Positions 34,667-46,361 of a stretch of DNA of 64,000 bases are shown one piece after another. The stretch's first letter is position 1. Each line of letters starts with the position of its first letter. The notes below the pieces were generated by a model. The model worked only from the letters and a program-made list of their open reading frames with translations, was not told the origin of the DNA and made no database searches. Source of the stretch: Coffea arabica. Its lineage: Eukaryota > Streptophyta > Magnoliopsida > Gentianales > Rubiaceae. A program made the position numbers and the translations under genes. The DNA lies in NCBI RefSeq assembly GCF_036785885.1, contig NC_092326.1, positions 42,494,287 through 42,558,286 on the forward strand, written 5' to 3'.

Positions 34667-35924
34667 AACCCAACGGTAAATAACACACACTACTAAAACT
34701 TTTAGAAGATCATTAATTAAAGTTGTATAAAATTAAAAGTTTTCATCTATCATATGTCGCAAATTAAGGCCAGAGCAGAGAAATTATGTTTGTGAAATCT
34801 CATACAACAAATGAGTATTGACTCTTTTCCTATTTGATTTAGATGTTAGGTGATGACTACGTTAAAACCATTTACTTGTAAGAGCCCGATTGAATTTGTA
34901 ACTATTATGGAGGGCAAAAATCATAAATTTGCACCTAGGGTGGCTGCCGTTGCCATAATGCTATGAGTCGACCAATAGTGCCGCACGTGTGCAATTCATA
35001 TATTATATTCTCCTTTTTCTTTTTTCTTTTTTCCTTCTGGGGGCACAAGTAGATTAGAATTAAAACAAAAAAAAAAAAAATCCTTTTTGTTGTCTTAAGT
35101 ATTGAAGATGCGGAGAATTGAAGCCGTGTCAAGTGCAGCCAAATTCACTGAACTTAGAACGTGTCTAGGTTCATTGAATCTGCAAAGCTTCCTAGATTAT
35201 CCCCAGCGCGATTTATTTATTTATGTATTTAATTTTTTTATTTCTATTAGACTAATTTGTGTAAAGCATTATTTCAAGGATACATAGCAAGATAGATAGC
35301 ACGCAAAAATTAATCACGGAATCTGCTGGTGACTATCAGGCCATTACGAAACCAAGCTACAGAGTGATTTATTAGCGTATGCTGCTTGGATCAATTCAGG
35401 AGGTTCCAAACTGCAGGTGCCAAGTGTATTATGACTCTAAATAGGGTTAGATGCATTTTGGTGTACATTCTAAAATAGCTTTGGTTATTAATTAGTTCTT
35501 TTTGGAGTGGCGTAGAAGAGTCCGCCTTTGATTTTTTTTTTTTTTTTTTTAATCAGACAGACAGCATGTTGAGTTCTCTACCCTGCTGTGTGGTATTTTA
35601 CCAGTTTTTAAAGATACATGACTCTGCATATTTAGTGAACAAGAAAATATAAATGGGATAGCTGTAATTAGCCATGCCAATATTATTGTTTTTGTAGGTC
35701 TATTTTCTGGCATACCGGTGCTAGAGATGAACCACGAAACTAGATTTAAAACCGTGCATTAATGCCCCCAGATCATATTCATATAATCTATACAATTTTT
35801 TTGAGTACTTGTTCAATAAATAGTTGCTTTATTGAATAAATAGTCACAGTAGTGTTTTTGCGCCTTTTTTTTATTTTTATAAATCTTGCTAAATTTGTAT
35901 CACTTTTTTCATTTGGGAAAAGAC

Positions 35925-36089
35925 TGTTTGGATTATAAATTATTTGAGATATTTTTACTGTAGCACTTTTTGTAATGTGATGTGATGTATGTGAGATAAA
36001 AAGTTAATTGAGAAGATAAACAGGTGTGTTGTAAATTGTAATAATGATGTAAGCAAATAAATTTTGACAAATAATTTACAATCCAAACA
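35925..36089. mobile_element. MITE, GTTTGTTTGGAT family, copy D
   Basis: 165 bp framed by TGTTTGGATTATAAATTATT and AATAATTTACAATCCAAACA, an almost perfect terminal inverted repeat. Internal ACTGTAGCACTTTTTGTAAT then TGTGAGATAAAAAG. It is the best-preserved copy in the window. Confidence 0.85.
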
Positions 36090-37400
36090 TTCAAAAACGG
36101 GAAAATCCTTTCTTTTGTTTTCTATATATGTGTTGAGCATATAAATTTAAGGGTTAATCACTCTTTGTCCCCCGGATTTTGGGGTAGTTACATTTTAAGA
36201 ACATGAGATAATATTAAACTTGTTATTTTCCAAACAAGATTTTCTATTATTTCACTGTAAACTGTTAGAATAGTACTATTGTTAGTTTTTTTTGATTGTC
36301 TAATTAGTCAAATATTAACAACTTAACCAAAATTGTTAAAAGGCCTTATATGCATCATGTTTTAGACTTAGAGTAGGAAAATGGAGATTAGATTAAATTT
36401 CACATTTTTTTCGTCAATAAAAGGGCAATAATAGTAAACCACAATTAATTTCGAAAATAAAAAGTCAATGTTGTCATAACATTAACTTTTTTTTGTATAG
36501 GGTTAAGGATTCCAAGATTAACTAGTAATTATGGGGTAAATTCTATATTTTTAAGGTTCCAAGTAAAAAAGTGTAACTATTTTAAAGTCCGGGGGGCAAA
36601 GTTTGATCAATCCAAAATTTAATTAATATGTTGTTGACAATTTGCTTTTTCAATAGCTGATCTTGTCATCCTCACCATCCTTATGGTCTAAAAGTATCTA
36701 TTATGCAAATGATTCTTAGTTGTAAATTATTTGGAAAAAAATTGTGAGGCATAATTTGCATTATCATGACATTTTTTTAAAAAGGAAACTTTATTTGCAC
36801 TCCTATTTTTGTTAAGCACACCTCCACTATCACTTTAATCTAATCATCTGGTGTTCATTTATTAGACTATATAATAAAACAAATGGTGGGAGTGCAAATA
36901 ATAACAAATGAAGCACAAATAACATTTCTCTTTTTTTAATAGTAAGTTTGAGAATTTTTTTTTAAGTAATTGAATTGATATAATAAAATTAACAAAATTT
37001 TTTAAGCACTCAATACAACTCTTAATTCCATCCTGAATGTCCAAAAATATTGATTTTAGATGATACAAGTTTTATCACAAAAGTGAAAAAAAATTATAAA
37101 ATTTTGTAGAGCAGGGAATGGGGAGTAAAGCATTTAATTGGTTAGTTACAACAAAACTGGGTGGCTAATATCAAACACGGAGGGGGCTTATAATGCCTTG
37201 AAGGTATAACGGAATTGAAAAATGATTGTATAGTAAAAGTTTACAGGTGATATAATTAATTTAAAATATGATGTAGCAAAAGTTGAAATGACTATCTAAC
37301 GATCTTTCTACAATGCATGCACGATAAATTGATAAATTTCATATCACTAAGCTATTTGACTGAAAATTAAATCAAATTACAGCATAAGAAAACTGATCTT

Positions 37401-39025
37401 CATCATCATCCTGGCGGGGTCTCGACAATCGAAAAGGAGAAAGTCGAAGAAGAAGATCAGTTTTCGTTCTTGCAGTGGCATCATTCATCCCTCGTTTTCT
37501 TCAAGCTTTTCTCTTTTGGCCCTCCAACCAACCAGCCGCCCAACCGAGAAGCCCAAATTGTAGAGCTTTTCCAATTTTTTTTTGTAGTTTCAGGTAATCA
37601 GTTTTTCACTTGCATGCTCTCGTCTTTCTCATTTTTTCTAGCATTATTGGTATTACAGTATTACTGTTTGATTTGATCCATTTGGGATTCTTTAGAATGT
37701 AAAATTGGGAGAAAACAAAATGAATGCTTTGGTCGTAAATTCGTAATTATATATGGAATTGCAGTATATTCTTTTACACGTCCCTGCATGCTACGACGAT
37801 CACATTCTACCATTGCATTAAAGTAACTCCTCATCATGCTCAATCATGAAATCTTGATTCAATCTAAGAAATGGAAATGTGGGTTGTGAATCCTTGTACC
37901 TAAAATTTTACTACTTCCGTTGATTCAGGAGGCTAGAATTGCTTAGCTTGCATCATGAATTTGTGCTGAGTCAACCTTTTGAATGAAATAGGGTCGGTTG
38001 TTGCGGTTTTTTTGGCGTTTTGGGTTGATTCTCATTCATCATCTGGGATTTGGTGGTGATTAATTTACGTGGCTTGTGCCTTTGTCAGATGTCAGCGCCA
38101 TGTTTCAGGATCTTTCTTCTGACAACCTAGGAAACAACAGAGGTGGAGTATTTGGGCAGGACCCATAATTATGGAACAGGGTGGTTTATCTTATATGGCT
38201 TATGCTTAATTCGCTCGATTCACCTATACGAGTCTCTGATTTTTTGCAGTTTCCTTTTCACCTGCGTAGAGAATACTTCTACTGAAGCGTGAGTAGATGT
38301 TATTGAGAACCTCATTTTATTTAAGCAGAGGCTACTCCATCTGAAAACACGTTACAAAATATAGATGTTGGTGATAATGTCTCGAATTGTAGTCCTACAT
38401 CTTCTTCTTCATCATTCAGAGGAAATTGAGATCGTGCATTTTCTTGCCGAATTAAGATTTTTAAGGTGAATTCCATCTAGTCAGCGCACTTCCTGATCAT
38501 GTGGGATGGAGCCTTTAGAACCTATTTATATGGACATAAAGTGTCAAAGCCCTTTTTTATGCGTACTTGGCATGGACCTCCTATTGCACGGATGGAAGCA
38601 TCCTATGGAAATTCAACCCCCGGAAATTAGTATTTTAGGTTTCTATAATGGTAGTTAAATGTTTTCCACACCACTTGGTGAAGACTTGTGTTGTTGTTCT
38701 TCACCGCGATAATTATGTCTTTCTAGACTTGCTAGGCTTTTTATGCAGTTCATTCACTTACCTAGGTCTTCAGGCCTTTGTCATTGACTAGAAGATATAT
38801 ATCCAGATTAGGATCTCCTATCATGAAAGGTTGTGTGTTTGATCTTTCAATTGTCTGGTACCTGGCACAATTTTGAGCTCTTTCATTTCATCTTCCAATT
38901 CGAGTTTCTTTTCTTTCCCTGAGATGTGAACTTTGACTGGTCTTCTGAATTCTGATTCTTGCAGCATTCTGGCGTGGGAGGACTGTAAAATTAGTTGTAA
39001 GTTGCTTACGTACCCATGCAAAGTA
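37401..39025 (+). promoter_or_regulatory. Putative promoter, leader exon and 5' UTR intron of the ceramidase gene
   Basis: A pyrimidine-rich stretch at about 37440-37593 ends in CAG/GTAATC, and CTTGCAG at about 38958-38964 precedes the segment with the start codon. This is consistent with a non-coding first exon and a leader intron of roughly 1.37 kb. It is inferred from splice-like signals only. Confidence 0.35.
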
Positions 39026-40681
39026 ATGGCTGACGGATTATCAAGCTTTTGGGGTCCGGTCACATCCACCAATGAGTGGTGTGAGAAGAATTATGTATAC
39101 TCTTCTTATATTGCTGAATTCTTCAACACCCTATCAAATATTCCATGCATACTTTTGGCTCTCATTGGCCTTGTGAATTCTTCAAGGCAACGGTTTGAGA
39201 AGAGATTCAGTGTTCTTCATTTATCAAACATGATACTAGCAATTTGGAACATTTTATACCATGCTACATTATATCGCGTGTAAGTTAAATCAGTGCAGAC
39301 ATTTAAAATATCTCCTTGTGCAATTCTCGCTAATATGCCATATTCTTGAGATTCTTTTTCCTCCTTATGCATCTTTATTAATTAGAAACCTACAGGTTAT
39401 ACTTCATGCTGTGAAGTGTAGGTGTTTTAAACTTGAATTTCAGTATGGTTTCCCTTCCACTTAGAGCTTAAGTTTATGATTTTACTTTTTCTTTTTCATC
39501 TTATTTGCAAGTAAACTTAATTAAAGCGAGCGTGCTGTTTTATGTTACCACATAAAGGCAACAAAAGATGTGTAGACTGATATGGATATGAATTAGGTGA
39601 GAAGGATTTTTGCTGCATATTTGGATGATGGCAGTAATACACGGATTTGCTTCTTATGTTTAGAACGCTTTCACCTGGTTAATCCATGTACTTGTATGCC
39701 AGGCTTTACTCGTCGCTCCTTCGGCTCTTCTTCCTCAGGATGTTGGGCTGGGTTTACGTGCTGCTTGATTTTTGATCAAGTTTTAATTTTGTATATCACT
39801 AAGTATTTCATCTCCGTTTGTTTCTCTTAAAAAGCTCTTTTGCAACTCCAGCAGAGCACTTAGGTCAACTAGAAAGACGCCTATCATGATCTAGATGTCA
39901 TTTAGGTGAAATAGAAAGGCACATATCATGATCTAGATGTCAAGTATTGGAAGTATTTTAAATGCCAATCAATCTTTGTAAGTAGGATGGAAGTATTTTA
40001 TACTGGTTGTCAACCGAGAAAGTGCTTCATGCATGCTTTTGTGGTTTTTCAATGTCATTGGTTTCATCTTAGGCTTGATGACATCTTGCTGCATTTGACT
40101 GTCACCGTAACTAAGCAGCATTTTTTCTTCTTTACCACTGCAAGTTTCTCATCTATGGTTCTTAATGCTTCAGGCTACAGCAAAGTGATGAAACTCCGGT
40201 GATATGGGAAACTCTCCTTTACATCTATGTCTTGTACTCACCAGACTGGCATTATCGCAGAACAATGCCAACCTTCCTAGTCGTCTATGGAGCTGCTTTC
40301 GCAATAGTCCATTCACATATGCAATTGGGTATTGGCTTCAAGGTGCATTTCCTGATGCTGTGCCTTCTGTGCATTCCTCGGATGTACAAATATTACTTGT
40401 ACACAGACGATCTGCGTGCTAAACGGGTTGCAAAGGTATATGCAGTTACCCTAGTTGCTGGCACTCTGTGCTGGCTGTTTGACCGTGTTCTCTGCAGGGA
40501 TAGCTGGCCTGTCAATCCACAGGGACATGCCATGTGGCACGTTTTCATGGGTATTAATTCTTACTTCGCCAACACATTTTTGATGTTTTGCCGTGCTCAA
40601 CAGCGCGGTTGGGCCCCAAAAGTGGTGCACTACATGGGCATTCTTCCTTACGTGAAAATTCGAAAACCAAAAGTCCGATGA
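39026..40681 (+). CDS. ACER: Alkaline ceramidase (plant ACER)
   Basis: Two exons (39026-39279 and 40174-40681) join in phase to 253 aa. The protein follows Arabidopsis ACER (At4g22330) from MADGLSSFWGPVTSTNEWCE to LPYVKIRKPK. It is a seven-helix membrane enzyme of the CREST/ACER family that hydrolyses ceramides and phytoceramides to free sphingoid bases in ER or Golgi membranes. The calcium-site residues of human ACER3 have counterparts (E17, W18, E20, N22, E31). So do the zinc histidines (H79 in LYHATL, H203 and H207 in GHAMWH) and the active-site Asp (D90 in QQSDETP). The active-site Ser (S77 in ACER3, in GS-MLYH of Arabidopsis) is replaced: here the sequence is IWNILYH, with Asn75. A non-canonical or reduced activity is possible. 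The gene otherwise looks intact. Confidence 0.92.
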
Positions 40682-42555
40682 TCTGAAGGGATGAAGAGGA
40701 GGGTCAAAGCGCATCCCTCCTCCAAGGAATTATGCCATACATGCTGTGCAGTTAAGATAACCAGATGATACTTGTTCTCTTTACCACGTCTTTTGATCGC
40801 TTTAGCAGGTAGCTCATCACCCATCGATTGGATTGGATGGGTCTCATCGAACCGTTTCAAGTCTGCCATACTCGCAAGAGTTTTTCCGGTATCCAGATTA
40901 GTTAACTTTGTTTAGGATAGTTCTATCGTTGGATTAAGGGACACGAGATGACTTAATGATTGTATGCTATTTCATACCGTGCTAGTTCAAACAGGCGTTG
41001 GGGTAGCTTCTCTACTTGCGTGGGATTTAAATTGATCTGAGAGAGTGATTAGAATTTTTCTTTTGGACTATATATTCTTTTTCATTTGAACTTGCTACCA
41101 CCATTGCTTTTGCTTGATTGAAGTAACACCCTTGTCGATCAAGAACTCATCTTTGCTTATACCCTCTATGCCTAAGAAAGATGGGATGAGGACTCCTTAG
41201 GTTCGAGACTCTAGTGCTCTTACAGGTCTTAAGGCCCTCTAGTTCTGGTTGAAGCTCCTTTAAGTTCTTCTACTAACATTTATTTATTGGTCTCTTTAAT
41301 TAGCAGAGAAGGCTTCCCTTCTGTCTGTAAATTCCTTTCTTAGTAGTGTTACACCTAAGATGAGGAAGATGGCCTTTAGTAGCTAAATTTACAAGTAATA
41401 TTATTATATTGTTTCTTTGGGTAAGAGGTTAATAATTTTTCGAGTCAAGTTTTAGTTGGTTATGACTTCGCAAGGTTGTTGCCGCCTTGGAAATGTGCTT
41501 AACATCATTCAGAAAGCCCCAATTAGCTGTCAACAATAAAACAGACAAGACCATAAAGCAAATAAATTGGCTCCTGGTACTGCGGGATGCAGTCTCACTG
41601 TATATGTTTCCTTGTAAAGGATTTGTCGGCTTTGGCTTGCATGCTAGAGTTATAATAACACAGAAGCATGAAATAAACACAGAATTTCTCTTTCTTTTTT
41701 AAGTAAAACTATCTTTTTGTGAGGGGAAACCCAAAAAAAAAAGGTGTGTTCCAAATCCAGCTACTGAGCTCCTGCAGTGTAGAGGTTTCAAGATGGAATC
41801 GACCATTGAATCATCATGAAATCGATTGAGACACTACTGTTGCATGCAATAGTTCTGCGCTTGCTACTTATGTTGTTGTTGTTGGATGATGTTTGTTTTG
41901 GCCGCCAGTACTTGACAGAGAGTTTTCATAGGCAAGGAATCCGAAGCTCTAGGATGTTTCTTGTACAAGATAACGTCAATAGCTTCTGGATCAAGCTCTG
42001 AAATCTTTGCTCCCGCATAATGTTCAGCGGAGCAGCCTATTACGATCACTCCTGCGGAAGGCAAGAAGAGATCTCGAAGACTTCCAGCATAAAATTTGTT
42101 CCTATGCTTCGTTAAACGATAAAGCCATCGTTAGATTTTATCACCAGCTTTGTCCAAGACTAGGTTTCAGTGGCCAATGGTTTTCATCAGAGGCCAAGAG
42201 ATGTTTGTCTTTTACCAACTAGCAAACGAATTGTCATAGATCGAATCAGAGAGCGAACGCATCTCTGAATTGTTCACCACTTCTGAACTCTGCTATATTC
42301 AGTTCAAAGGAAGGATGACAACAATCAGCGGTGTTCAAAAATTGTGGACAAGCAGATAAAAATAAAAAGTATTGGTAGAATAATGATATGAACAAGGCCG
42401 TCATAGGATCCAAAACCGTCTTCCTCCATCTAGCACACTCCGTCCTAAAAATTTGCCTTTATAAACACACTCCATTTCTCTACTGGAATATTCATCCTAC
42501 TTCAGAATATGACAGTATTCATCTTAAGATACTAGTACTTCGTACTGAATATCCT
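40682..42555. other. Intergenic region after the ceramidase gene
   Basis: The 3' UTR of the ceramidase probably occupies the first few hundred bases. A coding-like minus-strand segment at 41864-42130 is listed separately. The ORF starting at 42388 extends into the next gene but its first 56 codons look non-coding. Confidence 0.45.
41864..42130 (-). pseudogene. Orphan exon-like segment, unknown family
   Basis: A minus-strand frame open between stops at 42131-42133 and 41864-41866 reads RWLYRLTKHRNKFYAGSLRD, then LFLPSAGVIVIG, then AGAKISELDPEAIDVILYKK. It ends in a CAA-repeat-encoded Gln run. It reads like genuine protein sequence, yet no start codon in a normal context or flanking exons are evident. 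I do not recognise the family. It could be a gene fragment captured by duplication or the exon of a gene I failed to reconstruct. Confidence 0.35.
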
Positions 42556-43077
42556 ATGGGGGGAATTTGCAGCTGTTTCAGCCGCCCAATTACAGACGAA
42601 GTGCAGCCGAAGAAGGCGGTTATTGGCCGCTATCAAAACACTCTTCTGGGATCACTACCGCCGGAGAAGAAGCAAACTAGGCACATGAATTCATCAGCTC
42701 AGAACAAATTTAGAAAGGTGGGGTATATGACTCTCGAGGATTGTCTGCTGGCCTCTCCCAGCTTAAATGCTCATCCACGCGTTGTAGGAGGTGAAATTCA
42801 AATCTTTAAGCATTTGCCTAATAGAGTTTATCCATCTTCGACTTCTCCTGATACTGGTCAGGAGTTTTTCACGCCAAGACCAAGTTTCTCAGGTGCAGAC
42901 TGCAAATTAGGGAGGATTGATGAAGATTATGGACAAGATGCGGATCAAGACTCGTCGCGAGTGAGTTCGATTAGTAGAAGTGGAAGCGGGAAGGTAAAAA
43001 AGAAGGTGAGATTTAGGTTGCCCGAAGAAGCTGACATATACATATATTACACTCCGAAAGGAGAATTTGAAGAATGA
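42556..43077 (+). CDS. Small plant protein with N-terminal acylation signal
   Basis: Single exon, 173 aa from the ATG at 42556. I chose this start because MGGICSCF is a textbook N-myristoylation context (MGxxxS/C), with two nearby cysteines for palmitoylation, whereas the 56 codons upstream read as spacer. The protein then has FRKVGYMTLEDCLLASPS, a Ser/Pro-rich middle, an acidic stretch, and a basic KVKKKVRFRLPEEADI box before the C-terminal YYTPKGEFEE. I know similar plant proteins ending in a KVRFRLPEEADI-like box but no function. Attachment to the plasma membrane is inferred. No introns and no sign of damage. Confidence 0.72.
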   Translation: MGGICSCFSRPITDEVQPKKAVIGRYQNTLLGSLPPEKKQTRHMNSSAQNKFRKVGYMTLEDCLLASPSLNAHPRVVGGEIQIFKHLPNRVYPSSTSPDTGQEFFTPRPSFSGADCKLGRIDEDYGQDADQDSSRVSSISRSGSGKVKKKVRFRLPEEADIYIYYTPKGEFEE

Positions 43078-43977
43078 ATAATATACAGGGCTGGCATATC
43101 TTCTGCTCCTGCAAAGATTATCAGTGTGATCTTACGTTTTAAAGTTTAGATGAAAAAGCACATACTGCTCTTGAGAATATGCTTCAGAGGGTTTGAACTT
43201 TGAAGCATTCCAAAGTGAGGCTGAGAAGGGCAATAAGATCCCTATCATCTTCAACAGCCAACGTTCTGCAAATTCCGGCTGATTGTAGTCATTAATTTTG
43301 AAAATGACGTAGCTGCTGAAAATTCTTGAAGATGTTTTTCCTTTGCTGGAATTGAGGAAGATTTAATGGCTTTGAACTTGTTATTTTGATTGAGAGAATA
43401 CTCAAAAAAGTTGTGGAATGAGGTAGATCAACTCTTGCGGTTTTGGTAAATTATATTTCTTTCATACTAAGAGCGAATAGTTAGTTAGCAAACGACGCTA
43501 TCAGCAAGCAACCCAACCCAAGAAAATGGAGGATCTTTGAGTTTGAGGGTGAGGAACGGAGAGAGTTTGGTTACTCTTTTAGAAATTAGAATCGAAAACA
43601 AAAAGATTCCACGGGTAAGTTTTATGTTTAAAACTTTAGGTTCGCTTTAAAAAAAAAAATTGGAAAATGAATAATTGCGATTCACAAGTTAATCTGGATT
43701 GAACAGTTCGATCGATTTTTCTGATAAGTTGACGCTAGTAATGAATTGGACCGAAAATTTTATTACTTTGGATTGAACGATTCAACCGATTTTTGTGATA
43801 AGTCGACGCTAGAAATGAATTGGATCGAAAATTTTACACTTCTTAACTATTATACGATATTAATTTATATGACATTAACATTTATTGGTATAATAATAAT
43901 ATTTGAATAATTCTAATGGCCATCACCGTTACACATATCTCTATAGAATTATTCACCGATATGGCCATGCATCAGAA

Positions 43978-44085
43978 TTTGAACACTAATCTAAACCAAC
44001 CCTTAGTGATTAAGCAAACGCCCGTTCGCTATTTGAACACTAATCTAAGCCATTCCTTATTGGTTAAGCAAACCTCTGTTCGCTG
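43978..44085 (+). repeat. 54-bp tandem duplication inside a short ORF
   Basis: Two adjacent 54-bp copies (43978-44031 and 44032-44085) both begin TTTGAACACTAATCTAA and end GTTCGCT plus one base, with several internal differences. Because 54 is a multiple of three, the surrounding 121-codon frame (43916-44281) stays open through both copies. That ORF has no recognised homology, so I do not call it a gene. Confidence 0.7.
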
Positions 44086-44443
44086 TGTAACAAATTCAAA
44101 CTTGCAACCCACCAAAATCAAAGTTCAAGTACGACCCGAAAGGGTAAAGACCCAACTACAAACGCACACCACAGCTACTGTACTGCAGCAATGTCGGAAA
44201 CCAGCAGCAACACTACGTAGGCCCCTCCGTCATCATCAACAGCCCTGTTGGACCGCGACCACCAGCCCGTCCATCGGATAGGCTGAACCGACCAAGGTGT
44301 ACGCTAGTATCTCAGAAACAACGACATGCATTTTTATTTCTTGTTTTTGGATGTTGGGTGGGAGGGAAATACCTATCCTCGTGCCACCGAAAAAGTTAGA
44401 AGAATCTGAATACGACCCCTTTGACAGTAGCCTCCTCGTTCGG

Positions 44444-44714
44444 TAAGGCCTCGTTTGGATCCTAACAAACACAGGTGAACAGGTTCGATTTTGCCAAAAC
44501 GTGTTTATAAAAAGTGATTACATAAAACAATTATAATCACTAAAAGTTATTATTTGGTTCATTATAAATTTTAATTTTTTTTTACCCATTAGAAAATTTT
44601 ACATTTGAATATTAAAGCAAATAAAAACATCACACAAACTGATTATTTAAAATCAGAATCTATAATCAATTAAAATAAATAATCGATCGATCGATCGATC
44701 GAAAACAAGCCCTA
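44444..44714. mobile_element. Candidate MITE with imperfect 18-bp inverted ends
   Basis: The left end TAAGGCCTCGTTTGGATC and the reverse of the right end TAGGGCTTGTTTTCGATC match at 13 of 18 positions. The interior is AT-rich and non-coding. An (ATCG)n tetranucleotide run lies at about 44682-44700, just inside the right end. No clear target duplication was found, so the call is tentative. Confidence 0.45.
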
Positions 44715-44888
44715 CAACCAACATGTGGTATGATAGGCGGCAACAAAGATTTGTTATCTTTTACTTTACGATAGGTTTTTTTTTTTTTTTTTTTTGAGGT
44801 TTGAGAGTAGAAAAGGAAAGAAATGTCAAAATTCCAAGATATTCAACGTTATACCGCAAACTTTTGCCTGAGAACATTATTATAATGA

Positions 44889-45055
44889 GTTTGTTTGGAT
44901 AAGAATTTATTTGGATGATTTATTTGATTCAGTTACTGTAGCATTTTTTGTGATGTGATGTATGTGAGATAAAAAGGTGATTGGAAATTGTGTGTGTGAT
45001 GTAAGCAAAACAAAATCTGAAATAAATCTTGCAAACTTTCTTTGTCCAAACAAAC
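44889..45055. mobile_element. MITE, GTTTGTTTGGAT family, copy E
   Basis: About 167 bp with ends GTTTGTTTGGATAA and TTGTCCAAACAAAC. It shares the internal block TTTTTTGTGATGTGATGTAT, then GTGAGATAAAAAGGTGATTG, with copies A, C and D. Confidence 0.83.
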
Positions 45056-45902
45056 TCAATGCTTCTTCTGAATATACATCTGATGCTTTCACTAACTTTT
45101 AAACTTTTTTATTTTTTTGGGAGGAAAAAACCTTTCCTTTCCCACAAAATTTTTTTTCCCCTTTCCCACAATTGAGGGACGAAAAATTGATAATCTTTTA
45201 AACCTTTTCCTTGCTTTTCTCCCGCCCTTTCCTCCCAGTCCCAAACAAAGCACAGAAAACGAGAGTCTCGTTTTCAATGCATTCGAGGACAAGGGTGAAT
45301 TTAATGTTTCACGTCAATCCACGCTTGCCTGACACCACACCATAAAGTTTTGTTATCAAACGAACGGTCAAATAATGAGACGGGTGGTCCGTATGGACTA
45401 TGGACCATACCCAACTTTCTTGTTAAAGGTACGTGATCAATTATGATCAGAAAAAAATTGTTGGGGCTTTTGGTTGGGCCTTCGACCTTAAGGCTTAAGT
45501 TGGTTCTACCTACCCGTAATAATTCGGTGGCTATGGGCATCATGCCCAAGCCGTACACTTGGACATGACAAACTGACTTGTTAAATACCGGTGGTAGATT
45601 GTATTCACGTGCATAGGGGATTAAAACATACTTATAATTTCCTTTGAGGATTAAGGGCTTCTTAGCTTGCAAATTCTGCAACACTCTGTGCTGCTCGACA
45701 ATTTAGTGGCACGGAAGAACCAGACAGCCAGCTGAGGGTGGCAATCTTTTTCCCTACTAATCAATTTGAAACAAATTTGACAAAGTGATTAGAGTCATTG
45801 AATAGATTGGACCATTTGTTTGGAGTGAAACTTAATAATGACGATTAAATGTTTGTACTTTAATAATGACGATTGGCAAGTGACTGGCTATGATAATTGA
45901 TA

Positions 45903-46361
45903 CTACCTTCCTCTGTCCTATTATTATGATAGTTCTATAGTTTTTTTTTTCACACGATTTAAGAAAAAGTAATTAATTTTATTGAAAAAATAAATTTAGA
46001 TTGCTATTTTTTTTAAAATACCCCTTACATTAAATATAGTATAATTTTATATTAATTATTCATGGAAACTTGAATTGATGGTTTATGGGAACTTGAATTG
46101 ATATAAATAAGTTTAAAAGAATAAAAAATTGGCTTTGCATATATCAATATGTTTTAAAAAAATCTAAATGTATTAAATGGGGTAGGTTATATTCAATAAC
46201 AATCTATATTAAATAAAATAGTTTATAGTAATAACAACTTACATTCAAAAAAAATATTTTAGAGAAATTAAAAGATCACTATATTTTTCAATTGAAAAGT
46301 GAACTATAATTTGAGACAGATGAAAAAATAAAACAGAACTATCAAAATAGGACGGAGGGAG
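45903..46361. mobile_element. Second Stowaway-type MITE
   Basis: The right end ATAGGACGGAGGGAG followed by TA (46362-46363) mirrors a somewhat degraded left end CTACCTTCCTCTGTCCTAT preceded by TA. Interior is AT-rich, with ATGATAGTTCTATAG near the left mirrored by AACTATCAAAA near the right. It is about 459 bp, longer and more diverged than the copy at 7510-7859. Confidence 0.75.

Larger units (their letters stand above)
33721..37400. other. Intergenic region rich in MITEs
   Basis: This spacer contains three copies of the GTTTGTTTGGAT MITE family (listed separately), long T and A runs (for example 35530-35550) and a G homopolymer tract at about 33762-33786. No protein-coding sequence is supported. 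Confidence 0.55.

Noticed and set aside
42388-42555. In-frame N-terminal extension of the acylated small protein
   Set aside because: These 56 codons look like spacer sequence, and starting there would hide a near-perfect myristoylation signal.
45301-45684. 127-codon minus-strand ORF in a MITE-rich spacer
   Set aside because: The translation resembles no family I know and it lacks supporting signals; it could be chance. Left out as a gene.
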